Part shown: positions 1 through 11,230 of the stretch, piece after piece
Layout of the letters: every line of letters starts with the position of its first letter
Numbering within the stretch: the first letter of the stretch is position 1
From: Rhizopus sp. PT2906
Taxonomy: Eukaryota > Mucoromycota > Mucoromycetes > Mucorales > Rhizopodaceae
NCBI GenBank assembly: GCA_025529335.1
Contig: JAMYHX010000143.1
Location: forward strand, 1 to 64,000
DNA length: 64,000 nucleotides
Direction of reading: 5' to 3'
Position numbers and translations under genes: made by a program
Notes under the pieces: generated by a model
The model's input: the letters and a program-made list of their open reading frames with translations, nothing else
Told to the model about the DNA's origin: nothing
Database searches by the model: none

Positions 1-3000
1 TATCCTATTTTTTTGCAGTTGATATAACATTTTCAGTGCTAATGTTTCAGATTTTTTCACATACTACATTGCTACAAATGAAAAGCTTTGAGTCTTCATA
101 TCTCTAAATATAATTAAGCTACAGTAACTTATTTGGATAATGAAACTTACTTGATTTTTAGCTCTTTATAACATACTTGAGTATGAAAAAAATTTGAGCA
201 CTTTTATTTTTTTTTCTTTTTTTGACATTTATTTGCAGCAGATTTTAGAATATTGGTTAAATTGAGCAGCAGTTATTTTCTACTGATACTATAACGCTTG
301 TTAAACTCTGTTTGATGCATTTTAGTTTTTTTCAAAATATTGATTTTTCGTAGAGATATTCCCAAAAATGTGTAAAACAAGGATATCCTAGGTTTTGTCT
401 TCAAAAACGACCAGTATACCCTCGTTCAAAATTTTGAGTTTGAAAAAAAAATGACAGAAATCTCGTTTTCTCTATGAAAAATACAGTTAAAAAGTTCATC
501 AATAGCTAGATCGATAGATAATTTTGTCGCACATTTTATCAATTAACCAAATTTAAAATATATTTATAAAAAGTAATGGGTATATTCGTAAAACCGTTAA
601 AATTTTAATTGCATTTTACGCAAAATTTAACCTGAAACAATGGCTCAAATTTTATTTAGTCAAATGCAGAATTTAAAATTGAGCAAAAAACATTTAATTT
701 GCTATCTTGACTTGATTTGCAGTTCAAAAGCTGTTAGACAATTTTATTTTTTGTATCATTTTTGGATCAATTTACCAAATCAATTTTCGGGCTCAGTTAT
801 TATGAGATTTAAGCTGTATTGTGAAATATAACTTTGACTATCCCTACGAAAAATCAATATTTTTTGGTGAAACAAAGACAGTAGAGTGGTTTATAATTGG
901 ATCTATCTTTTGGATATAAAGAATGAAGATTTTTATATCTTTTGCTAGATTTTAAATCAATCAATTTAAAATGATTCTCAGCCAATGTTGAGCTAGTGCA
1001 CCTATATTCTGGTATTAACCTCTTCTATTTCGGACAGATAGTAATGGGCCATAGAGGAGAGAAACATTCCGTTAAATTTTTGACATAACTAAACCCAATA
1101 TTATACGAAAAAAATTCAAAAACTTTCTAAAACCTACTTTTTGCAAGTATAAAATGCCAACAACAATAACCCTGCCACCCTGCCGGCCAACTGCGATGTA
1201 TTTCAGCCTAAATAACTTCTAATCTAATATTAAAATAGATACGCACCTTGGATACAATGGTTTTAAAGGGCAATTTTCACAACCTGCTGTGCGTTGAAAA
1301 GATTATCATCATCAGAGTGCACATATAGCTTATTGAGCGCTCTTATTGAAATAATCAAAATACAAAATTTATGAGTATCAATCCAAGTAAGTTTCCACTT
1401 TACATAAACATTAGTGTAAATAAGTACTACACGCATCTTTGGGATCAGTTTCTGTGAGTCATTGTGTACTTGGTAAACTTAAACAAGTTTGTAACTTGTT
1501 ATTATTTTCATTTTCTACTAAGGTTAGTAAGCTCGCTATCTCTCACTAAATAAGTTCCCGTTGAAGTGGTAGATACGTCTAGTGCTAATTCACACAATCG
1601 CAACTACCTCAGCTATCTCAAGTTGCTATGAAAATGAGGAAATAAAAAGCGCACTTTTTTCAAACTATTTTGTATAGAAGAGTATTTCAAATATACTTCA
1701 TAAAATTAAATATTACATAACTGAGAAGCCTTTACATAATTTACGACTGAAATATGCGCATGAAAGAGACTGTTTTGTACATATATATATATATATCTGT
1801 ACATTTCATAAAATGAAATTGATACTTTCTATTAACTTTTAATTGTATATAGCTAACAACGATAGGTTTTCTGCGATCTATGATTATATGCTTCATGATA
1901 ATAGCTACTGATTAATATTCACCACTCTATATACGGTAGGTATGATACATTGAGCTCATAAGACTCTCATATAAGCATTAAAATTGGGTTAGATTGAAGT
2001 CGATTTGAATAGTTCTAATTGAATATTTGAGAATAACAAGTTATCTAGGAATTTACCGTAATTTCTGCTTAGATAACAAGCAAATTAGTATTGACGAGTT
2101 TTATATTGTAGGGCTTTATATGCTGATTTACAAGTATTAACCTTTTGATAAGGGAATGTATATTGTATACATTCTATAAAAGATTTGATCAAATACTTAA
2201 TTATTTGCATGGATAGATGGAAAGTTTTATTGAATATAAGCAGAGCTAAACAGCATATATTTGTATTATTTTGAATGAAAATTCCAAAATTTAGCTATTT
2301 ATCTCGAGCCATGCATATTTTCTAGTTGAACTACCCCCAACAAATTTGCAGTAGCATCTTACTGTGTATACTCCATGATTAAACCAATACCGCAAAAATA
2401 TTATCAAGTTGAATATTTTTAACTATTGTATTTGAGTCTAACAACAGTAAATTTATGCTGCGGGGAGGGGGGTGAGTTAATATATGCGACCTGGCTAGGA
2501 TCAACAAAGAATCCAAGCTTCAAAAAATAAAACAAAAAAAAAGTATTTGAGTAACATGATATTTAGTACTGACATGATATTTTAAACTCTGAGGCAATTT
2601 TGAAACGTATGAAAACCCCTTTGAAAAGTATATTTTATAATGTTTATGTATTCTGCAACAAATTCCCATATGTTATTTGGTTTAATATTTGTATATATTA
2701 CACATGTGTGTGTGTGTGTGAATGCATTTTGAAAGTTGACAACAACAAAAACCAAAATTTTACTTTTATTACCAACAAAATGGTAAATCACACTAATACT
2801 ATATCAACTTGTACTGCTACCAGTATTACCATTCAACATTTGGGGGTAAATTACTATGCAAAATAGAAATCATTTTATCAAAATTAGCTCGTTTATAGAA
2901 AGCGGCATCTCCATAGTGTGTACGCCTGAGCGAAGCGAGCGTGCGTGTATGTGAGTGTGTGTGAGTGTGAGTGTGTGTGTGTGTACGTCCTTTATCATCA

Positions 3001-3061
3001 TTTGCCAACGATAATGATGGGCTTATTCGCATAATATTTATTTCCTAAAGACTTTTTATTT
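1..3061. other. AT-rich gene-free region at window start
   Basis: No reading frame here has the look of a gene: the longest open stretches are short, low in complexity and lack splice-compatible neighbours. The sequence is strongly AT-rich with scattered A/T runs. A (TG)n-type microsatellite occurs near 2703-2720 and again at 2943-2986. I see no RNA gene, no convincing repeat pair and no transposase-like frame. Confidence 0.6.
2943..2986. repeat. TG-rich microsatellite
   Basis: An imperfect TG/GAGTG tract on the plus strand, made of repeated TG dinucleotides interrupted by GAG. It lies just beyond the 3' end of the minus-strand Gdown1-like gene. The apparent His/Thr-rich frame on the other strand is a by-product of the repeat. 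Confidence 0.85.
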
Positions 3062-4076
3062 TTAATCAATCATCATAGGCTCAACAAAAACTTCTTTGTC
3101 TTCATCTTCTTCTGATTCTTCTTGATGGGATGGAAATTCAACATCATCAATATTGATTTCTTGTTGAATTAAATCTACAGATAAGCTATTTTTTGAATGT
3201 TTTTTTTTTCTGTTAGATAGGAATATTTATTTTCTTTGGGAATTTATATATACATTACTTGAGTGATTTCAATAAACCTTTACTGGGATGTGAAAAATCC
3301 AATGGTTTCTCACACTAAATAAATGGTTAGTATACTTGTATAAAGATATATATTTGAGTTTTACTAAATATTTTACCTCTTTTACTGATGATTGTTGTTC
3401 TGTTTGTAATGACAAAGATTCATCTAATGTAAGCATTCTAACTTTTGTCTTTTGTTGATATTAGTGCCCAAATTTAAGATAAATTGTTATGGTACTTACA
3501 TTTTGTGATATATGTGATGTTTGATATTCTTGAGGTGTACTAGTACTATACGCATGTTGGCTGAAAAATACAGACGGACAAGTAGTACTTGCATTATGGA
3601 CATTTGATTTTTTCTTAGGTTTTCTCAGCAACAAACCGCTTGATTTATAGTGATTGAATGCTTGTTGATTAGCTAAATCAACTGACCTTTTTCTTGCTCC
3701 CTGATGAGGAGTGAGTACTGACATATTTTGTAGTTTTTCTGTAAGAGGACATTCCATGTCATTGGTATTATCTGGAGTTATTTCATCGAATACTTTCAAG
3801 AGTAAGTTTTCAATAACTTGATTTGTTTCTCTTAATTTAGCACCTTTATCTGGTAAAGTATCAATTACAGATCTAAAATTTATATAGAATTTAAATTTTG
3901 TTTAAAAATTTTTTTTTTTTAATAAAAACTTACTGATTGCTCAACATTTGTAAATTTCTTTCTCGAAGTTCACTTAGTTCAGCTCTTGTATATCGACTTA
4001 GTTTCTTGGTTGTGTTTAATTTGCTATCAATAGAATATGGCGAGTGATGAGAATGTCTCAGCATGGAAGAATTCAT
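3062..4076 (-). CDS. Gdown1-like RNA polymerase II-associated protein (POLR2M/GRINL1A family), candidate
   Basis: Five exons fit in frame: 4076-3934, 3872-3500, 3448-3377, 3314-3259 and 3185-3062, giving 255 residues. Residues about 20-60 contain Leu-rich text with ELSELRERN and then LPDKGAKL, which matches the N-terminal polymerase-binding region of animal Gdown1 (LR-x-LL-x-R followed by LPDKGKKI). Further on, exon 3 encodes LTLDESLSLQTEQQ, the counterpart of the animal motif LSIEESLALQKQQ. The tail is acidic (EESEEDEDKE). In animals Gdown1 binds RNA polymerase II, competes with TFIIF and imposes Mediator dependence. The middle is low-complexity and not assignable. The family call rests on two short motifs in the right order and on similar overall architecture. 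The protein is shorter than the human one (about 370 residues). The neighbour at 4389 is divergent. Confidence 0.62.
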
Positions 4077-4388
4077 TTTCCTGTGATATATTTAATTATC
4101 TGGTTTTACTTGGGTGTGTGTGTAAAAAAAAAATAAAAAATTAGAGGGAAAAAAAGTGAGGGAGTGGAGTTTTTTTGCTATGGATAAATACTTCAAATCA
4201 TGCAAATGAAAAAAAGGAAAAAATTAGAATACCACAAATGAAAGCACTACAATCTATGCGGCTATTCAACTTGAATATACTGTAGGGAACATTATGACTT
4301 GTTTTCGCATATTATACATCATCTAAACAAAATCATTTTGGGGTACTCAGGCAAACATTTTTCTTTTTTTTCCCGAGAAAACAACATA

Positions 4389-5894
4389 ATGTCGCAACCA
4401 CAAAGAATATTTAGTGCAAGAAGAGAAGATGATGAAGAAGTAAATACACCATTAATTGCAAGAGATATTCCTGGTGCTTCATCAAATACGCCTCCAAGAC
4501 CAAACGCATCTCGTTCTTTTCCTCAAAGAAGCTCTCACTACAATACTTTTGTGGAACAACAACAACAAAAGTTACAAGCAAGATCTAATAAACCCAAACT
4601 TCCTATGCGTACAACAAAAATATCTCAAAAACTAAAATTGTTTCCCGAAGATAATGATCAATGGAATGACGATAACGATCAAAGTGAAGCTGATGTTTAT
4701 ACTCAAATTGCTAAAATACCTCATGGAATGGCGAGACAAGAAGCTGAGATGTTGAATAAAATGGATAGAAGTGAATTGTCAAGAATGACAGCTTATTGTA
4801 CTGCATCGTAAGTTTTTTTTTTTTCTTTTTTGTATTGTATTGTATTGTTATAACGTGAATGATGTTGTGTAACAATTGCATAAAATTAGTGCTTATCGTA
4901 TGGATGAATTAGTAAAATATCTTCAAACAAAAAAGAAATCAAATGGAACTGCACCAAAAAGATTTGATGAATGTTTATATACTCCATATGCATTTACATT
5001 TCCAGTTGCACCACCTCATGCATCTGTTAATTCTCTTAATACAAACCAGAAATTACCTGAAATGTTTTTGTTTGATTATGGTGTAATTGTATTTTGGGGA
5101 ATGACTCTTAAAGAAGAGCAAAGAATATTAAACTTATTGGTACCATTTGAGGAAGAGAAACTAGACGCTAACGATGTTGAAACTGAAGAATTTCATTATT
5201 ACTATAATGAAGCATATCAACCTCGGTAAGAGTTTATTATATTTGCAGTAATATTAAACCTAATTCTAACCCTACTATTTTTTTTTTTTTTTCTTTTTTT
5301 AATTATAGTATTTATAATGACATTATTACTTTAAGACACCCATCAAATTATCTCATTAAATTGACAATTGCTCATGCTATTGCTCAAAGCGTAAAAATGA
5401 CTCTTTTCGAGAGATTAATTGATGATACCATCAATGAAACTAAATATATTCCTCAAGTTATGGCTGAAAGTGGAAATATTCAAATGTCTAGGTATTGTAG
5501 TATTTTTACTCAATATATATAAATCTATGCATGCTCACAGAAATTACATAGAACTGCAATTACAAAAAAGATTGGCCAGTTATTTATCATGCGTATCAAT
5601 GTCAATTTAGTTTCAAATATTCTGGATACACCAGAAATCTTTTGGTCAGAACCTACATTAGAGCCATTATATAGTGCTATTCGTGGCTATTTGGAAATAT
5701 CTCAACGTGTGGAATTATTAAATCAAAGAGTAGAAGTTATCAGCGATTTATTAGAAATGTTAAAAGATCATTTAAATAGTTCGCATGGTGAGCATTTGGA
5801 ATGGATCGTGATTTGGTTAATTGGTATGGAGATTTTGGTTGCCGTTATCACAACTTCATTAGATGCTTTTAGTTTGTATTATAATAAGGAATAA
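4389..5894 (+). CDS. RMD1: RMD1/RMND1-family protein (DUF155, YagE family)
   Basis: Four exons, 4389-4807, 4890-5225, 5309-5491 and 5552-5894, join in phase to 426 residues. After a disordered basic N-terminus of about 130 residues comes the DUF155 core: the strand motif VIVFWGMTLKEEQRIL, the segment EEFHYYYNE, and the helical region with ILDTPEIFWSEPTLEPLY, which is the most recognisable signature of the family. The C-terminus carries one hydrophobic segment (WIVIWLIGMEILVAVITT) that should anchor it in a membrane. Yeast Rmd1/Rmd8 are needed for meiotic nuclear division, and the human relative RMND1 supports mitochondrial translation. The molecular activity is not settled. The in-frame ATG at 4389 is preferred because upstream codons lack an ATG. 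Its stop lies 2 bp from the stop of the convergent LARP7-like gene. Confidence 0.88.
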
Positions 5895-5896
5895 TT

Positions 5897-7185
5897 TTAT
5901 CGTTGATTACGATCGTTTTTCCAATAAATCTCTTCTTCAGATCCTATTGTAACAATTAGTAAATATCAATTGAAAAAAAAAAAAAAAAAAAAAAAATATA
6001 CCTTGTAAAAGTCTTAATCTCAAACAATCAAATGTCTTGCTTTCTTGTTCTTTTCCAACCTTGTCTTTTTCTGTTTCTTGCACAATGTGTCGTGTACTGA
6101 AATAATCGCAGATTTTACTGGCATCTTCAGGTGTATATAATCGAATATGAGTGCTTGTTAAACCTTTCTTTTTGATATTCATAAATGCAATTTGAATACC
6201 AGATGTTTGTAATAATGCGACAGCTACAGTCTTGGGACATTGAGGATGAAGGCCATCTACAAATGCTATTAAACCTTCTGTAAATGGTTTTTCTGCTACT
6301 TCTTCCACATCTTCTTGGATCTCTTCATTTTCATATTTTGTCCATAAATCTGTCACATATGCCTTTCTTTCTGCTAATAATTTCACATATTCATCTTTCA
6401 AATCATTCCATTGCAATCTATATCAAGACATTTTGAGTATTTGTTTTGTTATATTGTTACACGCATAATGTTGATTTACTTTGACATGACCCGCAAGTTG
6501 AACTTGTCTGCAATTGCTTTAGATTCTGGTTCACCTAATATCGAACCATCTATATTTGTATCAGAGATATTGTATCGATTGAATATTTGAATGGCTCGCT
6601 CAACGCTTCTTTTATCATTGAATTCTAGAAAACAGTAACCAAAAAAATTAGTTTCTCCTTTTTGATTTGGAGGAATACGGAAAAACGAAACAGCTCCAAC
6701 CAATCTGTTGAACAATTCTCTAATTATTTGCTCATTATCGTATGGCTTTTTCAGGCCTTCTACATAAATAGACCACTCATCTAATTCTTCTTTCTTATCA
6801 ACAATGTATGGCTTAATTCGTCCTATCTTTTCCTTGTCTTGGCTCAACTAGCATGAAAAAGAGGATTAATTAACGCAACTTATTGAATTTCATTCTAATA
6901 ACTACTTCTAATCGAGAAAGTGAATGGTTTTCTGCTGCTAGTCGAATTTCTTCTGCTGTAGCTGTTAATGATTTAAATCTAGGCAGCTTGGAAAGCTCTT
7001 CAAACGATACCACTAAATAAAAAATTTGTTTACAAAAGATAGCATTATTTCAAATATACTCAATTACTTTTCTCTGGATCTTTCAACATTTTACTAAGCA
7101 TAACTTTATCCCATAACAACGAAGCATCACTGAAATATGTTTCCAAAATGTTTGATATCTTTGTTTCTCTTTCCTTAGGATCCAT
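5897..7185 (-). CDS. La-related protein 7 / Pof8(Lar7)-like RNA-binding protein
   Basis: Five exons, 7185-7068, 7012-6906, 6847-6480, 6417-6002 and 5943-5897, give 351 residues in frame. Domain order is La motif (about 5-70, with ILETYFSDASLLWDKVML), then RRM1 (about 90-170, with SIYVEGLKKPYD and FGYCFLEF), a linker with RVMSKLQWNDLKDEY, and a C-terminal xRRM (about 220-351) with the RNP3-like strand THIRLYTPEDASKI. The last exon is only 47 nt and encodes GSEEEIYWKNDRNQR, the long alpha-3 extension typical of xRRMs (G-x-EE-x-YW). LARP7 proteins chaperone 7SK RNA in animals and telomerase RNA in ciliates (p65) and fission yeast (Pof8/Lar7). The family is clear. Which RNA it binds here is inference. 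The nuclear role fits the absence of a signal peptide. Confidence 0.82.
5968..5997. repeat. A-homopolymer inside the last intron of the LARP7-like gene
   Basis: A run of more than 20 A residues on the plus strand (T on the coding strand) forms the polypyrimidine tract of the final intron (6001-5944) of the minus-strand gene. Such long runs vary in length between isolates. Confidence 0.8.
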
Positions 7186-7189
7186 ATTG

Positions 7190-7759
7190 ATACACAAAAA
7201 GTAAAGTTCTTCCTCAAGAAAGAGGAGGACAGCTGCTGTGTTGAAGAAATTTGCAACGCGTAGTTGGAAAATTTTGATCGTAAATACCTGCTACTTTGCT
7301 AAAGCTTATGGCTAATTATTTATCATGGTTACTGTCCTGGCTCATTAAACTAATTCAAGTTTAGGGAAACAATACTACTGGTGTAATACAAACTTAAAAA
7401 AGTTCATACCAAGTTAATTGAGATGTAGTAGCTCAAAAACAACAATAAAATTGGATTGTGGAGAAAATTAATCCATTGAAGGAATAAATCGTACCTGCTC
7501 TTAAAAAATGAATTAAACTATTCACAATTTAAAGATAAAAACAGAGCAAAAAACAATAGAAAATAGTTTATATGTTAGTACATAGTTTTATTTATAAAAG
7601 TTATATTTCAAGTAGCATGTACATTTCAAAACAACTCTTGAAGCATCTAGCTATAATCATATTTTCCTGATAATTTGAAGCTCAAATGAATTACAAACCC
7701 GCTAAATTTTGAACCTTCTGCATTCCCTTTTCGTAACACTTTTTCTTTTATCAACAAAC
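7190..7759. other. Shared upstream region of divergent LARP7-like and BET2 genes
   Basis: No gene is seen. The stretch is AT-rich and separates two divergent start codons. Just before the plus-strand start (7735-7752) lies a short T/C-rich tract of the kind found upstream of many genes in this window. Confidence 0.55.
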
Positions 7760-8792
7760 ATGTCTTCAACAACGGCCACCGAAGCAACTGATGAACTCTT
7801 GATACCGTTACATGTAAAATATATTCAATCTTTGGATACACGTAAAGATGACCTCGAATACTGGCTTACTGAGCATCTTCGCTTGAGTGGTATCTATTGG
7901 GGTATCACTGCACTTGACCTCATGAACAATATCGACGCTTTACCACGCTCTGAAATTATAGATTATGTCAAGAGCCTTCAGCACGAAAATGGAGGATTCA
8001 GAGCTGATAAAAATCACGATACACATCTTTCAAACACTTTATATGCTATCCAAATTTTGGTTACTTTGGATGCTTTAGATAATATTAACCTTGACAAAGT
8101 GATAGAATGTAAGTTTCTAATTATGTTTATAGATCCGGTAACTCAAAAATTTAGAAATAGACGTTCAAGCTTTACAAAATCCAGATGGTTCTTTTCGAGG
8201 AGATGAATGGGGTGAAGTAGATTCTCGATTTTCATACATGGCATTAAATATGTTATCACTCGTAAAGCGATTGGATGCAATTAATGTCGAAAAGACAATT
8301 GAGTGGATTTTATTATGTAAAAATTACGATGGAGGCTTTGGTAGTCGACCTGGATCAGAATCCCATGCAGGTCAAATCTTTTGTTGCGTTGCCGCATTAG
8401 CTATTGTCGATGCACTTCATCATGTTGATAGAGATTTATTAAGTTGGTGGTTATGTGAAAGGCAATTAAAGAATGGTGGGCTCAATGGTAGACCACAGAA
8501 ACTAGAAGATGTATGTTATTCATGGTGGGTTCTTTCTTCATTATCTGTTTTAGGTAATGTTCATTGGATTGATAAAGAAAAATTGTCCAGATTTATCTTG
8601 TCAGCACAAGATCCTGAAAATGGAGGTATTTCTGACAGACCAGGAGATATGGTTGATGTATTCCATACTGTTTTTGGTGTTGCAGGTTTATCGTTATTAG
8701 GCTATCCTGGTTTAAAAACTGTAAACCCAGTTTATTGTATCCCAAAATATGTTATCTCTCGTATTGGAATTGATCAATATTACATGGAATAG
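7760..8792 (+). CDS. BET2: Rab geranylgeranyltransferase beta subunit
   Basis: Two exons, 7760-8108 and 8161-8792, make 326 residues, the usual size for this subunit. It is an alpha-alpha barrel built from prenyltransferase repeats, visible as repeated Gly-Gly turns (QHENGGFRAD, LQNPDGSFRG, KNYDGGFGSRPG, QLKNGGLNGRP, DPENGGISDRPGD). The zinc ligands of the family can be placed: Asp and Cys in LEDVCYSWW and His in VDVFHTVFG. With an alpha subunit (Bet4) and Rab escort protein it attaches geranylgeranyl groups to C-terminal cysteines of Rab GTPases in the cytosol, which is essential for vesicle traffic. The ATG at 7760 is chosen because it starts the conserved N-terminus after a pyrimidine-rich leader. 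It converges on the F-box gene. Confidence 0.93.
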
Positions 8793-8801
8793 AATTAAAA
8801 G

Positions 8802-8808
<7 letters not shown>

Positions 8809-8837
<29 letters not shown>
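8809..8837. repeat. (ATT)n trinucleotide microsatellite
   Basis: About nine ATT units directly after the BET2 stop codon, in the presumed 3' untranslated region. Confidence 0.9.
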
Positions 8838-9001
8838 GATATAATGTATTTACAATTTTTGATTTTTGAAATGGCTAAAAAGAATACTACACTTTTATGA
8901 TATAAGTAAAAGATAAAAAGAAAAATGAGGAAGAAGAGGTATAAGAAAAAATATGAAGACAATGAAATTAATGATATGAAGTTATAATATGAAGTAAAAG
9001 A

Positions 9002-10694
9002 CTAAGGATAATCTTGTATCCAATTCAAATCAATTGCACCAAGATCTTTACAATCCATAATAATAGTATGAATCATATCTTTAAGCGATTTGTTACTAAC
9101 TAAAGGAATTGATTGTGATGAAAGATGATGTACAGGTGAAGGAGGTCTTCTTCCAACTGGGTGAACTTCGTCTTCATGAGTGCCAGTGTTTGGCAAAGGC
9201 ACAAACCAAAACGTATCATTTCGAATAGCTTCGGCATTATCTTCGATTACAGTCATTTCTAAATGTCTAAATTGGCCGTTAGCTTCCCGTTCCCATATCC
9301 CTGTTTGCTCTAAATTAAGAATAATGATATTAGGTTTTATTGGTTGGTTAAGTAAGAATAAAGTATTTTACCGTTGAATCTAAAATGAAGCATTGGAACA
9401 TCACCATTTCGACCTTCTGCTTCCTCTTCTTCATCATCCTGATTTCCGTTTTCAAACACTTCAATTTCTTGATTTTCTTCATTATTATTTACTTGTTCAT
9501 TTTCATCTTCATCTTCTAACTGAGATCTATTTGTAGATTCTACTCGTGGAACAGAAAAAGTAGGTAAAACAAATGATGAAGAGCCAGCATCACCATCTCT
9601 ACGGTAAGAATTGGTACTATGATAACCAGGCAATTCCAATACATTTGCTATCAACTTTTTTATTGTACATTTTGTTGATCTTCTGGCATCTAATCGTTTT
9701 AAAGTTGGACAATGATATGCAAACATCCAAATGACATGAGCTGTGACCCATTCACATCGTTGGATCTTTATTTCTTGAAGTTGAAAACATGATTTACCAA
9801 TTGCTTCAATAGCATCTTCAATCGGGATTTGAATGTGTGTTAAACCAGGTTGTACTGCATAACGTTGTAAGGTGGACAAGTACTCCCCAGTCTCGGCAAT
9901 CACACTATCATGTAACAAACTTGTATATGAAAGATTAAGATGAGTGAGATTTTTACAAGTATTTGATATTTGAACTAATGAAGATGTCGATACAATAATA
10001 AAGGGTAAGCCCTTGATAACATATTCTTGCTCTTCTCTACGTCGTATTGACTCAGTATTTCTATAATCTCGTGCGGGGGAAATAAATAAACGATTAGTGG
10101 TTGCTATTGAAGCAATATGATCACCAAAAGTTTGTCGTTGCAATGGTTGCAGCTGTTGCTGTTGTTGCTGTTGTTGTTGGTTATCATTTGCATCTGATAA
10201 TCTTCGATAAAATTCTTGGTCTTTCATAGCTTCTAAATACACAAAAATCAATTATACTACAACTAAAAAAAAATTGAGCTGTTGTAATATATCTACATAC
10301 CAATAGACTTTCCTGAAGATAAATCAATTGATCTGATAAGGTCACCGTAGAAAAATGACATGTGTTCTCTTGTCAAAGTTAATATAAAAGTAGCCCATCT
10401 ATAAGTATCATTTATTTGAGGATGACAATAAAGAATTGGAGCAGCACAGTAAAACCATTGTTTACAAACAAGTGAAACTGAATGTAATGTAATTTGATTG
10501 TCATCCAAATAACTAAAGATTTCCATCAATAATTCTGGTGGTAATGAGAAAGAACGTTCATCTGATGCTTTTGTTTCTATTTTTTTAATGTTTGCTGACA
10601 TAACTAATGGTGAAGATAAGAAATTTCGGTTATTGCACCAATTTATGTATTGAGCACGTTGAATAGTCAAAATATCGTTTTGTTCACTCAGCAT
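9002..10694 (-). CDS. F-box / leucine-rich repeat protein
   Basis: Three exons, 10694-10301, 10232-9372 and 9309-9002, join to 520 residues. An F-box sits at about residues 48-92 (SLPPELLMEIFSYLDD then VSLVCKQWFYCAAPILY), the Skp1-binding module of SCF ubiquitin ligases. Downstream are degenerate leucine-rich repeats of the RNI type (CKNLTHLNLSYTSLL, CFQLQEIKIQRCEWVT, CPTLKRLDARRST), which would recruit a substrate. Between them is a polyglutamine run encoded near 10150-10185, and after them an acidic stretch of Glu/Asp/Asn. The function is probably substrate recognition for ubiquitylation, but the target cannot be inferred. Upstream on the coding strand is a long CTTT-type pyrimidine tract. 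Confidence 0.82.
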
Positions 10695-10719
10695 TTAAGG
10701 TAAAAGGTATAATAAAGAT

Positions 10720-10782
10720 AGATAGAAAGAAAGAAAGAAAGAAAGAAGGAAGGAAAGAAAGAAAAGAAAAGAAAAGAAAAAG
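10720..10782. repeat. GAAA/GGAA microsatellite (pyrimidine-rich on the minus strand)
   Basis: Repeated GAAA and GGAA units on the plus strand, 25-90 bp upstream of the minus-strand F-box start codon. Read on the coding strand it is a CTTT tract and is one instance of the pyrimidine tracts seen before many starts in this window. Confidence 0.85.
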
Positions 10783-11157
10783 GGAGGAAATAAGCCGCCC
10801 TTATTCAATTGTATTTGTTTTATAGCGGCCTATGAGCCTTAGGAAGTGGCCAATGCTATAATCCGGTTGCTGCTTGCTACTAACCAGAAGAAAATGCGGT
10901 TATTGTGACTATAAAGCTGGTTAAATTTGGCATCAATCCCCTTCTTTTTCCGCATTGAAAAATTGATTGCTGCTATCATGATGAGGTTAAAAAACATTAA
11001 TTCACCCAGTTAAAAATATTGCATTATCGTAGTACTAACTGTCTTTTTATCATAAATATTATTCGAGATTGATATGAATCCAATTCTAGGTATTACTATT
11101 TCCTTCTATAAAAAGTTAATGCTAAAGTTATCTTCAAAGATCTTTGGATATTTAGCG

Positions 11158-11200
<43 letters not shown>

Positions 11201-11230
11201 TATTGTCAAACAGCATAACCAGAACAAACA
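10783..11230. other. Divergent promoter region of F-box and ALDH genes
   Basis: No gene is seen. The region includes a T homopolymer of about 41 bases (11159-11199) that ends about 30 bp before the ALDH start codon. Confidence 0.6.
11159..11199. repeat. 41-base T homopolymer
   Basis: Uninterrupted T run on the plus strand just upstream of the ALDH start, the longest single-base tract in the window. It is nucleosome-disfavouring and prone to length change. Confidence 0.9.

Noticed and set aside
640..831. Frame of 63 residues near the window start
   Set aside because: It is low-complexity and AT-rich, with no splice partner or similarity I can see.
2826..3032. Thr/His repeat frame on the minus strand
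   Set aside because: It is translation of the TG microsatellite.
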